64,000 nt of DNA from JBBPYC01 sp038200275 (GCA_038200275.1 JBBPYC010000087.1:14850-78849), one strand, 5' to 3'; positions 37,323-45,923 are shown, counted from the stretch's first letter. Notes: a model not told the origin generated them from the letters alone. Translations and numbers: made by a program.

Positions 37323-38231
37323 TTATCCAGTGCGAAACGGGCGCGGCGACGCGTCCGGCCGATCCGCTGGCTGGCTTTCGATGCGCTCGTACTCGGAGAT
37401 CACCTGTGCGCCGAACAGCAGCAGCGCCGCTGCAATCTCCAGACTCAGCAGCACCACGATTGCGGTCGTGAGGGACCCGTAGACGACGCTGACTTGCGAC
37501 AGCGAACTGAAGTACCAGACCAGGAGATGCCGCGTGCCTTCCCAAAGGATGGCCGCCGTCAGGCCGCCGATCAACGCATGGCGCAGCTTCAGTCGGCCGA
37601 CCGGCATCACCAGGTAGATCGCGGTCAACATGAACACCTCACCGGTGAAGCCGATCAGATACAGCAGCGCGCCGGAAAACCCGCTGAGCGACCAGTACCG
37701 GCCGAACAGCAACAACTCCTCCTTGCCGATCGTCTGCAGGCTGACCACCACCACCGTGACCAGCAGCAGGCCGAGTCCAAGCGCCAGGATGTAGCCATAG
37801 GGCAGCAACGCCGACACCAGAAAGTGCCGCCGCCGCACCGCCACCCGGTGAAAGAAGATCACCGACATCGCGTTTTCCAGCACGGTGAATGCGAGCGAAC
37901 TGAAAAACAGCATGGTGCCCAGCAGCACCCAGCCGGTGACGTTGCTGTGCGTCAGAAATTTGTCCAGTTCTGCGACGATCGCGGGCGACTGTCCGGGCAG
38001 CAACCACTCCAGATAACGGCCGATGGTGGCTAGCACGTTGGCCTGATCGGTCAGATGCGACAGCGCGATCACCGACAGAATCAGCAGCGGCACGATCGAG
38101 AGCAGCGCGTAGTACGCCACGGCGCCCGCCAGCAACATGCCCTGGTTGGCGCGGAACGCCTTGAGCGTCTGCAAAAAGAAGCGGCCCGGCTGGGCTATGA
38201 CGTGGCGGGCCTTGCGGCCGATGTTGCGCAT
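37323..38231 (-). CDS. YihY/BrkB-family inner-membrane protein
   Basis: 302 residues with six hydrophobic helices. The family opening is clear: LKAFRANQGMLLAGAVAYYALLSIVPLL in parts, then FLTHSNVTGWVLLGTMLFFSSLAFTVLENAMSVIF, and the late GGLTAAILWEGTRHLLVWYF and VYGSLTTAIVVLLSLE. YihY/BrkB proteins were long miscalled RNase BN; their transport or envelope role is still unclear. The C-terminal tail is Arg/Pro/Ser-rich. It stands alone on the minus strand, 137 bases from ttuC. Confidence 0.9.
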   Translation of the reverse strand: MRNIGRKARHVIAQPGRFFLQTLKAFRANQGMLLAGAVAYYALLSIVPLLILSVIALSHLTDQANVLATIGRYLEWLLPGQSPAIVAELDKFLTHSNVTGWVLLGTMLFFSSLAFTVLENAMSVIFFHRVAVRRRHFLVSALLPYGYILALGLGLLLVTVVVVSLQTIGKEELLLFGRYWSLSGFSGALLYLIGFTGEVFMLTAIYLVMPVGRLKLRHALIGGLTAAILWEGTRHLLVWYFSSLSQVSVVYGSLTTAIVVLLSLEIAAALLLFGAQVISEYERIESQPADRPDASPRPFRTG

Positions 38232-38346
38232 GGGAGCGACGTTAGCGCATCCTGGAACCCGTCAGGGACTGCCGCCACGTTAGATCGGCACCCGATCTCA
38301 GTGCGCCAATGGCGACAACCTGCACGCTTGCAGTCGACAGGCGACT

Positions 38347-38908
38347 TTAGAAAGTATTGCCGACGTTCAGGAGCGTCAGCACGCCCAGGATCGCAAAGAT
38401 CGCGGCTGCCACAGCGTGAACCATCTTCATTGAAACCCGCGTGGCAATGCGGTCGCCGAGGAAGACGGCAGGCACGTTCGCCAACATCATGCCGAGCGTG
38501 GTTCCGGCCACGACCGAAACCAGCGCGTCGTACCGCGCCGCCAACGCCTCGGTGGCAATCTGCGTCTTGTCGCCCATCTCCGCCAGAAAGAAGGCAACAA
38601 CGGTGGTGGCAAACACGCCGAAGCGCCGCGTCTGGCCAGGGAAATCGGCATCGATCTTGTCAGGGATGAGCATCCAGGCTGTCATGGCGACGAACGAAGC
38701 CCCGAATCACCCAACGCAGGACGTCCGGACCCAGTGCGTTGGCTACCCAGGCACCGACCAGCCCAGCGCCCGCATGGTTGACCAATGTGGCGATCAAGAT
38801 GCCCGCAACGATCGGCCACGGGCGCCGGAACCTGGCTGCCAACAACTGGGTCTTGTCACCTATTTCGCCGAGTGCGACCACACCGGCGGATACGAAAAAC
38901 GCTTCCAC
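38347..38908 (-). pseudogene. GDT1/TMEM165 (UPF0016) family cation exporter, frameshifted
   Basis: The two halves of a UPF0016 protein lie in different frames. The first half starts with GTG at 38908 (AGGAG upstream) and reads VEAFFVSAGVVALGEIGDKTQLLAARFRR, ending at LGPDVLRWVI. The second half reads ASFVAMTAWMLIPDKIDADF and contains the second E-x-GD-(KR)-(TS) motif, AEMGDKTQIATEALAARY, to the stop at 38347. Dropping the single G at 38704 (C on the coding strand) joins VI and GASFVAM exactly as in intact relatives. Members export Mn or Ca. Either a real inactivating insertion or a sequencing error. No yybP-ykoY manganese riboswitch could be recognised upstream. Confidence 0.82.
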
Positions 38909-39276
38909 GAACACTCCTGGAACCGGCAGCGGCGAAGCACAGCGCCGCTTGTCGAATTGACCGGGGCGCAGCGTAACAAACATTTCGGCTGCGCTTGAAC
39001 GCAGCCCGACTCACGACCGTGGGCACCAGGCGACCTGGCGCGGCCTTGGCAACCTCGGACCAGCATCCCCGATGCCAGCCTGAACCCAAGCTCGACACGC
39101 CTGGCCCATCGCGCTTCTGACGCTGCAAAGTCGGGCATGCCGGTCGGGAACCTCGGCGTGGTGTGCAGAAGGTTTCCGTGAAGGCCGCGCGGCGCGCACG
39201 GTACGGCCATGCCCACTTCACCTACCCCCAGCGCTGCCGTCCGCGGGCAGATGCGCAGCGCACGTCGAGCTGGCCG

Positions 39277-39951
39277 TTATTTCACACGAGCCGCTTCGAG
39301 TTCGCGCACCATCGCGACATAGCCATGGGCGCGTGCCAACACGATCGGTGTGCGGCCATCGCGATCGGCCAGTTGCGTATCGGCACCGGCGGCCAGCAGA
39401 TCGCGCAAGACACGTTGATGGCGCGGCCCGCCGTCACCCAGCACCACGGCCTCGATCAGTGCTGTCCAATGCAGATTGTTGACATGATCGAGCGGTGCGC
39501 CGGCAGCGATCAGCTGCCGTACGGCGCCGTCATGGCCAAGATGCGCGGCGGCGATCAATGCGGTGCCGTCGTATCGGCTGGTGGTCAATCCGGCGCTGGC
39601 GCCGAGTTCGAGCAGCAAAGCCAGTGTGGCTTCGTCGTCGGCCACTGCGGCGATCGTCACCGCGTCGTAGCGATCGTTGTCGAACGCGCCGAGCTTTGCG
39701 CCGGCCTTGACCAGCGCACGAATGACGTCGTGCCGACGCGCGAAGGTGGCCACATGCAGCGGCGTGCGGCCATGCGCGTCGCGCGCTTCCAGTTGCGCCC
39801 GGTCGGCAGGCGCCACCGCAGCCGCATCGCCCTGCCAGGCGGCTGCGAACAGCCCGGTGTAGGCTGCTGCTTCTTCCGTTGTCGGGGCCACTTGCGCCAC
39901 CGCCGCGGTGGTGACGATGGCCAGCGCGGCGTCCAGCAGCGCACGCTTCAC
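39277..39951 (-). CDS. Ankyrin-repeat protein, probably exported
   Basis: 224 residues from the GTG at 39951. That start overlaps the stop of the upstream HbpS-like gene (GTGA), so the two are translationally coupled. The N-terminus VKRALLDAALAIVTTAAVAQVA is a plausible signal peptide. About five ankyrin repeats follow, e.g. DAHGRTPLHVATFARRHDVI, GTALIAAAHLGHDGAVRQLI, HWTALIEAVVLGDGG, DGRTPIVLARAHGYVAMV. Such periplasmic ankyrin proteins often accompany heme or peroxide-related proteins; the partner here is a heme-binding-type domain. Specific binding target unknown. Confidence 0.82.
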   Translation of the reverse strand: MKRALLDAALAIVTTAAVAQVAPTTEEAAAYTGLFAAAWQGDAAAVAPADRAQLEARDAHGRTPLHVATFARRHDVIRALVKAGAKLGAFDNDRYDAVTIAAVADDEATLALLLELGASAGLTTSRYDGTALIAAAHLGHDGAVRQLIAAGAPLDHVNNLHWTALIEAVVLGDGGPRHQRVLRDLLAAGADTQLADRDGRTPIVLARAHGYVAMVRELEAARVK

Positions 39952-40226
39952 TTGAGCTGGTCCTTTACGGTGTCCAATGCGGCGACCGCGCACTGGTCGT
40001 CCAGGTGTCCGCCAGGTGCACCGCCCGCACCGACTGCGCCGATCACTTCATTGCCCGCTTTCACCGGCACGCCGCCACCGAGCAGCTGGAAGCCGGGGAT
40101 GTGCACGAGGTTGGCATCACCTGGGTTCTTTTGCGCCGTCTCCATCATCGCCATTGTGGCGCCCTTGGCCGAGGCGGACGTGAAAGCCTTGCGCTCACTG
40201 GCGTCCAGCGTGCTGCTGGACAACAC
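39948..40226 (-). pseudogene. HbpS/GlcG-family heme-binding domain, 5'-truncated
   Basis: 92 codons from a GTG at 40226, compared with ~135-170 residues for complete members. The C-terminal core is well preserved: ERKAFTSASAKGATMAMME, NLVHIPGFQLLGGGVPVKAG, and EVIGAVGAGGAPGGHLDDQCA. The N-terminal beta-strands and any signal peptide are missing, and an in-frame TGA lies three codons upstream of the GTG (40233-40235). The 250 bases upstream do not encode a recognisable N-terminus in any frame. It could still make a short protein because the ankyrin gene is coupled to its stop. Probably a remnant. Confidence 0.65.
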
Positions 40227-40633
40227 GCAGCTTCAGCCGCTGGAACCTGCCGACGCGGCGGCGTTGTGGCTGCAGCCGGTGATGTCGACCCGCAGGACCG
40301 CGGCGGCTGGTGCACTGGAGCGACGGGAGCCACCAGGCCAGCCATAGAAGCGGCGGACCCGCACTGCGGCGCTATATCTGCGCACTCGGAGCGCGTCAGT
40401 TAACTGCGGCCGGCGCATCCCAATTGAACGCCGCCGCACCGGCTGGCCAAATGGCTTGTCCAATGATTCGCTCGGCAGCGGACAAGCCGCCAACGGCGTT
40501 CAGGTCATGTAGCCCCCGAGCGACCTCAACAGGTCGGGCTGGAGCCGGACGCGTTGATCTGTCGAGTGGCCGTTTTGCTCGCATAAGTAGACCGCCTGTG
40601 AGCTTCATTCGGCAGTAAAGCCTGTGGTCGGGG

Positions 40634-40671
40634 CTTGGGGTGCTTTGCGATCCGTTTTCTGTGACGACCCC
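40634..40671 (-). repeat. Tn3/Tn21-type 38-bp terminal inverted repeat (solo end)
   Basis: Read on the minus strand the sequence begins GGGGTCGTCACAGAAAACGG and continues with the conserved inner block AAAGCAC and a final AAG at position 38. Against the Tn21 end as I remember it, 31 of 38 positions agree. The outer GGGG faces right (toward 40672). No transposase or resolvase is next to it, so it is a relic end. A second such end in the same orientation is at 42542-42579. Confidence 0.7.
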
Positions 40672-40729
40672 CGCCAGCTCGCGACGAGCTTGATAGCCCG
40701 CAGAAAGTTTTAGGCAGGCGCTCTTGTAA

Positions 40730-40767
40730 TACTCCATGTACCATCCATATGGATTCCACACGGAGTA
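40730..40767 (+). promoter_or_regulatory. 38-bp palindrome, probable operator of the CopG/RHH gene
   Basis: A perfect 12-bp core palindrome, ATCCATATGGAT (40743-40754), shares its centre with outer arms TACTCC (40730-40735) and GGAGTA (40762-40767). Most bases between core and arms also pair. It lies just before the GTG start at 40771, and the right arm contains the ribosome-binding GGAG, so protein bound here could block both transcription and translation. This fits autorepression by a ribbon-helix-helix protein. Confidence 0.6.
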
Positions 40768-40770
40768 ATT

Positions 40771-41193
40771 GTGAGCACTGTCCCAATCATCGAACCCAAG
40801 TCCCGCGTCGGCGAAACCGAGAAGATGACCGTCAACCTGGGAGTCGTCGACTTGGGGCAGGTCGACCTTCTGGTGCAAGAAGGCTTCTATTCCAACCGCA
40901 GCGACTTGGTGCGAACCGCGGTTCGCAACCAGGTCGCCCTGCATGCCGATGTGCTCAAGCAGGCCGTTGCCCGACGCGCGCTGACGCTTGGGCTGCAGCA
41001 GTGGAGCAAGGCGGACCTGGAGCGTGTGCAGGCCGCCGGCGAGCGGCTGCAGATCCAGGTCGTCGGCCTGGCTCGGATCGCCCGTGACGTCACACCCGAA
41101 CTCGCCCGCGCCACGATTGAATCGGTCTCGGTGCTGGGCGCCTTCCATGCCACGCCCGAGGTCCGCCGCGCGCTGGCGGACCGCATGCGTTGA
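40771..41193 (+). CDS. CopG/ribbon-helix-helix family regulator
   Basis: 140 residues with a GTG start at 40771 and GGAG five bases upstream. Residues ~18-55 fit an RHH fold: a short basic-flanked strand (EKMTVNLGVVDLG) followed by two helices (QVDLLVQEGFYSNRSDLVRTAVRNQV). The C-terminal ~80 residues are helical with a repeated VLGAFHATPEVRRAL end and may be an effector or oligomerisation part. Genes of this type often precede PHB-depolymerase-family esterase genes in Burkholderiales, as here (68 bases upstream). Likely represses its own operon through the palindrome that overlaps its ribosome site. Confidence 0.78.
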   Translation: MSTVPIIEPKSRVGETEKMTVNLGVVDLGQVDLLVQEGFYSNRSDLVRTAVRNQVALHADVLKQAVARRALTLGLQQWSKADLERVQAAGERLQIQVVGLARIARDVTPELARATIESVSVLGAFHATPEVRRALADRMR

Positions 41194-41261
41194 TCCATTC
41201 CTTCTCTTCTCTCCTCCCCTTCGTCAACCCTCAACCAGCAAACCACCCCGGAAAGCCATTA

Positions 41262-42482
41262 ATGAACCCAACCTTCGCCTCAAAAATGCGTTCCTTCGAC
41301 ACCGCCGGCATCACGGCCACGATCGAGCGTGCGCTCGCCTCGGCGGGCCTCAAGACCGACAGCGGACCGATGCAGGGCGTCACCGAGACGATCCGGCAAG
41401 CGCTGTCTTCGGCGGGCCTGCACCAGGCACCCGCAGCCGGCACCGACGCTTCGGTCATTGACGTTGCCGCGCGCACAGTAAGCGTCCGAGCGGAAGAACC
41501 CGCTTTGCCTGGACCCGCTTCCCATAGCGAGCCGGCCGCGCCCGGCGCGTTCGTCACGCGCCAGTTCCGCAACCCGGCCGGTGCCCGGGCGTACAAGCTC
41601 TATGTGCCGGCGAGCAGTGCCAGTGAGTCCAGCGAGCCGATGCCTTTGGTCGTCATGCTGCATGGCTGCACGCAGTCGCCCGACGACTTCGCTGCCGGCA
41701 CGCAGATGAACCGGCTCGCTGAGGAGCACGGTTTCATCGTCGTCTATCCCGAGCAGGCCGCCAACGCCAACGGCTCCAAGTGCTGGAACTGGTTCCAGGC
41801 GCAGGACCAGATGCGTGACAGCGGCGAGCCTTCGCTGATCGCGGGCATCACGCGCGAGGTCGCTGCGAACTACCCGGTGGACCCCCGCCGCATCTACGTG
41901 GCCGGGCTCTCGGCGGGTGCGGCCATGGCCGTGATCCTCGGGGAGACCTATCCGGAGCTGTATGCAGCCGTCGGTGCGCACTCGGGGTTGCCCTATGCGG
42001 CCGCGCACGACATGCCGTCCGCGTTCGCAGCGATGGCGGGAGGCCGCGGCGGCATGCCTGACTTGTCGAACCTGCCGGGCTTGTCAAACTTGCCAGGGGC
42101 TGCTTCCGGCGCGCGCAAGAAGACGGCGCATTTCGTGCCGACGATCGTCTTCCACGGTGACCAGGATCACACCGTCGGGCAGGGCAATGGCGCCGAGATC
42201 ACTCGGCAGGCGACCCACGCGCTGGCGCAGGAGGCCGGCGACAGGCTGCCCCTGACGCCGAGCACGCAAGACGGCGTGGCAGCGGGCGGGCGCGGCTACA
42301 GCCGCACGACTTATTCGGACGGGCAAGGGCATGCGCGCATTGAGTCCTGGGTGCTGCACGGCGCCGGCCACGCATGGGCGGGTGGCGATGCCAGCGGGTC
42401 TTACACGGACGCGACGGGGCCGGATGCGTCGGCTGAGATGGTGCGGTTCTTCCTGGGGCAGCCGCCGGTCGGCTCCGCCTGA
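41262..42482 (+). CDS. PHB depolymerase family esterase (alpha/beta hydrolase)
   Basis: 406 residues from the ATG at 41262; the upstream in-frame start at 41190 overlaps the CopG stop and adds no conserved sequence. Family landmarks: PLVVMLHGCTQSPDDFA (oxyanion region), GTQMNRLAEEHGFIVVYPEQ, the lipase box AGLSAGAAMA with the Ser nucleophile, VFHGDQDHTV (Asp) and HGAGHAWAGG (His). The ~90 N-terminal residues (three short SAGL-type helical repeats) precede the hydrolase domain and lack a clear signal peptide. It hydrolyses polyester or feruloyl-type ester bonds; real substrate unknown. Operon with the CopG gene. The Tn3-like end at 42542 lies 59 bases downstream. Confidence 0.9.
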   Translation: MNPTFASKMRSFDTAGITATIERALASAGLKTDSGPMQGVTETIRQALSSAGLHQAPAAGTDASVIDVAARTVSVRAEEPALPGPASHSEPAAPGAFVTRQFRNPAGARAYKLYVPASSASESSEPMPLVVMLHGCTQSPDDFAAGTQMNRLAEEHGFIVVYPEQAANANGSKCWNWFQAQDQMRDSGEPSLIAGITREVAANYPVDPRRIYVAGLSAGAAMAVILGETYPELYAAVGAHSGLPYAAAHDMPSAFAAMAGGRGGMPDLSNLPGLSNLPGAASGARKKTAHFVPTIVFHGDQDHTVGQGNGAEITRQATHALAQEAGDRLPLTPSTQDGVAAGGRGYSRTTYSDGQGHARIESWVLHGAGHAWAGGDASGSYTDATGPDASAEMVRFFLGQPPVGSA

Positions 42483-42541
42483 GTTGAGAGCGGAACTCAT
42501 GAGTGGCCCGACGCCTGATCACGCCGAAGCTGCTTGCAGGC

Positions 42542-42579
42542 ATTACCGTGCTTTGAGCTCCGTTTCCTGAGGTGACCCC
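42542..42579 (-). repeat. Tn3/Tn21-type 38-bp terminal inverted repeat, second solo end
   Basis: On the minus strand it begins GGGGTCACCTCAGGAAACGG and has the inner block AAAGCACG and TAA at the expected positions; 29 of 38 agree with the Tn21 end as I remember it. The orientation is the same as the copy at 40634-40671, so the two are direct, not inverted, copies. A further fragment GTCACCTCAGG occurs on the plus strand at 42819-42829 and may be debris of an opposite end. Confidence 0.65.
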
Positions 42580-42986
42580 AATACCGCCTGTTCGTCACCG
42601 CCAACAGCCGCTCGGACCTTGGCCACGTTGAACGGCTTGCCGCTCTTGCCGGTGCGTTGTTCTGGTGTGCCTTAAAGCTTGCCTGCGATGAGTGCGTCGA
42701 TCATGAATCAGGTCTCCTGCGCTGCCAAGGTAGCTGCGGTCGAAGCGGTCGAGCAGGCCGGCGCGTGGCTTGGCAGTTTCCGGCCGGTCGGTGGTGCGCT
42801 TCTGGGTTTGGTTTTCGCGTCACCTCAGGGCAGTGTCAGCAGCCAGTGCGGGGTAGCGCCAAAGGACCATTTGGCTGGCCACGCCTATTCCTCACTGCGC
42901 CGCGCAAACTCAGGCGCAGGCTGGCCAAGCGCTGCAATGGACGCCACTGGATGTACGAGTTTTACAAGTGCCTCTAAAGTGCCTTC
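42580..42986. other. Intergenic region with gene debris, 407 bases
   Basis: No intact gene. On the minus strand from about 42660 down to 42545 there is a ~42-codon fragment (starting GTPEQRTGKSGKPFNVAKV) that is protein-like but reads into the Tn3-type end and stops. It looks like the tail of a flanking gene cut by the transposon end; its family was not recognised. The plus-strand frame 42679-43080 has no protein-like features and overlaps the NTPase start. Confidence 0.4.
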
Positions 42987-44204
42987 ATGGCCGACGACTT
43001 CTCCGACCGCCGCGATTATCTGTTCGGCCGCGAGCCTGACATCCACCGCCTCATCGATCGCGCACGGCAGCCGGGGCTGACGGCCCTTGTCGCGCGGCCG
43101 ATGATGGGCAAGACGTGGACGCTGCATGAGGTCGCCCGCCGCCTGCTTTAGGAGGGGAGATTTCTGGTCGGCTACCACGAGTCGAAAGGGCAGGAGACGA
43201 GTCGCCTGCTGTACACGGTCTCCGACCTTCTATATGCGCTGGCTTGCCGACAGCACCATGCGGGACCAAGCGCTGAGTCTTTGGCAGCGACACAAAAAAA
43301 CTTCGTTCCGCGCGCTGGGCAAATGGTCAGGGCGATGTTTGAAAAGCTCGCGAGTAAGCAGCTTCCCGAAGGCGTCGCGGCAACGGTGCGCAGCGCGTTT
43401 GACGGATTGGCCGATGCGCAGAAAGATTTGCTCAGCGGCGGGCTTCAGCTTGCGCCCCTGCCGTACGAGCAGGTGCAGTCGCTGGTTGCCCTGGTCGCCA
43501 CGATCAGCGAGCGACGGGTCGTGCTCATCCTCGACGCCTGGGAGAAGTCGCCATCGCTCCGCATCGAATACGCGACGATCGAGAGCGTGCTCAAACACGA
43601 CGAGGATTGGGCCGACACACATGTTCTGGTCGCGATCCGTGACCCGCAGCAGGCGGCCTTCGGCAAAGTCGCCGACGAGGCACTACAGCATGCGGAAGAC
43701 CTGTGCCAGTTCAGCGCCCGCGCCGTCATCCAGCGGCTTGAGGCGACGATCGGCGACGACGAGCGAGAAAGGCGTCGAATGCTTGAACACATCCGTTCGC
43801 GCCTGCCCCCAGCAAAGGACGAGCTCGACGAGACACTGCTGCGCCGGGTCAGCGGCTACCCGGGCGTACTGGATCGCTGGACGTCCGCCGCTTCAGCCGC
43901 GTTGCCGCTAACGAGCGCGGGCCTTCTGCGGATTGCCGCTGAAGCGCAGGCGCTTCGCTATACCGGTTTGCACCAGCTTCTTGGCGGTCTGCAGAACAGG
44001 CAACTCGCTCTGGCTGCGCGGCTCGCGTGCTTTCCGCGGCTTGACGCAGCGAGCTGGGAGATTCACAAGTCGATCCTGCTAGAGAATCAGGACGAAGCGT
44101 TGGTCGACGCGTTGATCGACGCTTCGGTGCTTGATCCGCGTGAACGCTTTCCGAGCTATGGCCACGACACGCGGCACGCGGCACGCGGCTGCCAGCCGAT
44201 GTAG
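42987..44204 (+). pseudogene. STAND/AAA-like NTPase, disrupted by an amber codon and probably 3'-truncated
   Basis: An ATG at 42987 opens MADDFSDRRDYLFGREPDIH and a degenerate P-loop (VARPMMGKTWTL), but codon 55 at 43149-43151 is TAG. The same frame then continues without further stops to 44204 for about 350 codons: EGRFLVGYHESKGQETSRLL, a Walker-B-like VVLILDAWEK, and leucine-rich helical sequence. The frame end (GHDTRHAARGCQPM) looks unnatural, and no C-terminal effector or repeat region follows, so the 3' end is probably lost too. The layout (short leader, P-loop NTPase, helical region) resembles STAND NTPases used in signalling and phage defence. Next to Tn3-type ends, consistent with a decayed accessory gene. 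Confidence 0.7.
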
Positions 44205-44411
44205 TTGAGATAGCCCGCGCCGCTCTAGACAAACTGTCTTCTCCGGGGTTAAACGGCATGTAGTCAACCGACACAAGGATCCGCAGATCGACGATTGCCG
44301 GCACTTGGCCTAACGGTGCCTTGTTGTCTGCCAACCACCAAGTCAGCTTGGTAGATAGCCTCGGATCGCAAGGCCGATTCATAGAAAACGGAATCGATTT
44401 TTCTGACTTGG

Positions 44412-45920
44412 CTACAGACAAACTCGCGTTCCGTCAGAGCGGGGCTGGGACAGCGCATGCCCCGACTCCGGGAACGGCACCAGCGGCCCCGGCGTCAGGT
44501 CGCGCCCCAACACGTTGATGGTTTGCCCGCCTTTGCTCAAAAAGCAGAAGTTCTCGAATGGTACCGACACCGGCAGCCGCGGACGACCGAAGCGCGTATT
44601 CTCGGGAAAGATGTACTCGGCCACAGGCGCTGTGTATTGGCCCGAATCAAGTCCGCCCGCAACGGTGGTCGACGTATGACCCTCGACGCGGATGCGCATC
44701 TCACGCGTGACTGGCAGAAAGTTCGACTTGGCCGGCAATGTGATCCGCACACGGCCGATCTGCGCGACTGGGCGCGGCTGCAACACGCTTACTTGGCGCT
44801 CGACATCGGCACCGCCAACGATGTCTACTAAAAGCACCTCGACCCGGCGCGAAGGATCAGTGGTGAAGCCCACGATGCGCACGCGTGAGGTCTCTTCCTG
44901 CGGGATGTCGACATAGGGTTCACCCAGCGTACCCACAATCGCCTCCTCGATGAACACATACGCCGGGTCGGCGCCCGGCGAAGTGTAGATGCCCGCCATC
45001 GCATGCACCGCATGCGCCGAGTGAAAGTAGGTGTTGCTTCCCGGGCTGTCCTCGGTCAGCATGCCAGCGTAGGTCACGTAGTCGCCGACCAGCAACGGCG
45101 CCATCGCGCCCGGTTTGCAGCCCGGCCGCGCCGGCGCAAACGGCTCGGCCGCAATTGGGCCGCAGGTGAATCGACCCTGGTTCGGCGGTGGCGCGCGATT
45201 GACAAGCGGACACATCGGATCGATGGCTGGTGGCGCTATGCGCGGAATGCACATCGGAAAACCGGTCTCGGCCGCAATCGGCGCATTGCCGGAGTCGGCC
45301 GCGAAGCGCTCATCGAACGCGCCGCCGCCTGCCTTGGCCGAGTTTTTGCGACCATAGCGCCCTTCCGGATCGTTGATGCGTACTCGTGCCGTCGCCGTGC
45401 CGATCGCGCCTGGTCCTGGCCCAATCAGCAACTCGCCCTTTGCGTAATCGATCGCGCGGATGAAACCCGCGCCAGCGTTCAGATCCTGCTGTGTAAGTTT
45501 GACGTTGCCCGCCACGTACTCGCCGCTGGGCACGATGTTGCCGATCACCTGCACCTCAAACGGGATCGGCTGCCGATTCGCATCGGATAGCGCGAGGCCA
45601 CTTGAGCCTTGCACCGGCGCGAGCGCGGGTGCCGACCCCGGATGCGGACCGCGGAATACGTCGGACAGCGCCAGATACTGGCCCGGCATCGTGATTAAAA
45701 GATTCTGCGGCAGCACCACGTCGATGCCGTTGATCTTCATCGATCCTCCCGACAGCTCATCGGCTGGGTTGTCGATCTTCAACTCCTGCAAATAGCCAAG
45801 CATCGAAAACGATGCGGTCGGCGTCTGCGCGATCGCGCCGCCAGCGCACATCGCGAGCGCAGCGGCGATGACCGCGCGTGCCGGGATCGACGGAAAACAC
45901 AAGGTCGGGTCAGTTCTCAT
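44412..45920 (-). CDS. Large secreted protein of unknown function, last gene of the multicopper oxidase operon
   Basis: 502 residues. Signal peptide ARAVIAAALAMCAGGAIAQ, cleavage expected after AIA-Q. The mature part is beta-rich with no enzyme motif I can name: LGYLQELKIDNPADELSGG, INGIDVVLPQNLLITMPGQY, VGDYVTYAGMLTEDSPGSN, VGFTTDPSRRVEVLLVDIVGG, and a run with five Cys between residues ~215 and 270 (FPMCIPRIAPPAIDPMCP, FTCGP, RPGCKP). It reads like several OB or beta-sandwich domains. It starts three bases after the stop of the cytochrome-fusion gene, with GGAG upstream. Role in the oxidase system is inferred only from the operon. Confidence 0.8.
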   Translation of the reverse strand: MRTDPTLCFPSIPARAVIAAALAMCAGGAIAQTPTASFSMLGYLQELKIDNPADELSGGSMKINGIDVVLPQNLLITMPGQYLALSDVFRGPHPGSAPALAPVQGSSGLALSDANRQPIPFEVQVIGNIVPSGEYVAGNVKLTQQDLNAGAGFIRAIDYAKGELLIGPGPGAIGTATARVRINDPEGRYGRKNSAKAGGGAFDERFAADSGNAPIAAETGFPMCIPRIAPPAIDPMCPLVNRAPPPNQGRFTCGPIAAEPFAPARPGCKPGAMAPLLVGDYVTYAGMLTEDSPGSNTYFHSAHAVHAMAGIYTSPGADPAYVFIEEAIVGTLGEPYVDIPQEETSRVRIVGFTTDPSRRVEVLLVDIVGGADVERQVSVLQPRPVAQIGRVRITLPAKSNFLPVTREMRIRVEGHTSTTVAGGLDSGQYTAPVAEYIFPENTRFGRPRLPVSVPFENFCFLSKGGQTINVLGRDLTPGPLVPFPESGHALSQPRSDGTRVCL

Positions 45921-45923
45921 GGT

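Larger units (their letters stand above)
40227..40770. other. Intergenic region, 544 bases, with a Tn3-type end and a CopG operator candidate
   Basis: No gene is supported. The part next to 40227 may be decayed 5' sequence of the HbpS-like gene. The two listed structures, the Tn3/Tn21-like inverted-repeat end at 40634-40671 and the 38-bp palindrome at 40730-40767, account for its right half. Frames across 40396-41148 on the minus strand have no protein-like composition. Confidence 0.5.

Noticed and set aside
38909..39276. yybP-ykoY manganese riboswitch expected before a GDT1-family gene
   Set aside because: Neither the conserved GGGGAGUAG-type segment nor the partner loop could be found on the minus strand upstream of 38908.
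42679..43080. Possible small gene before the NTPase pseudogene
   Set aside because: Low-complexity Ser/Ala-rich product, overlaps the NTPase start and lacks a ribosome site.
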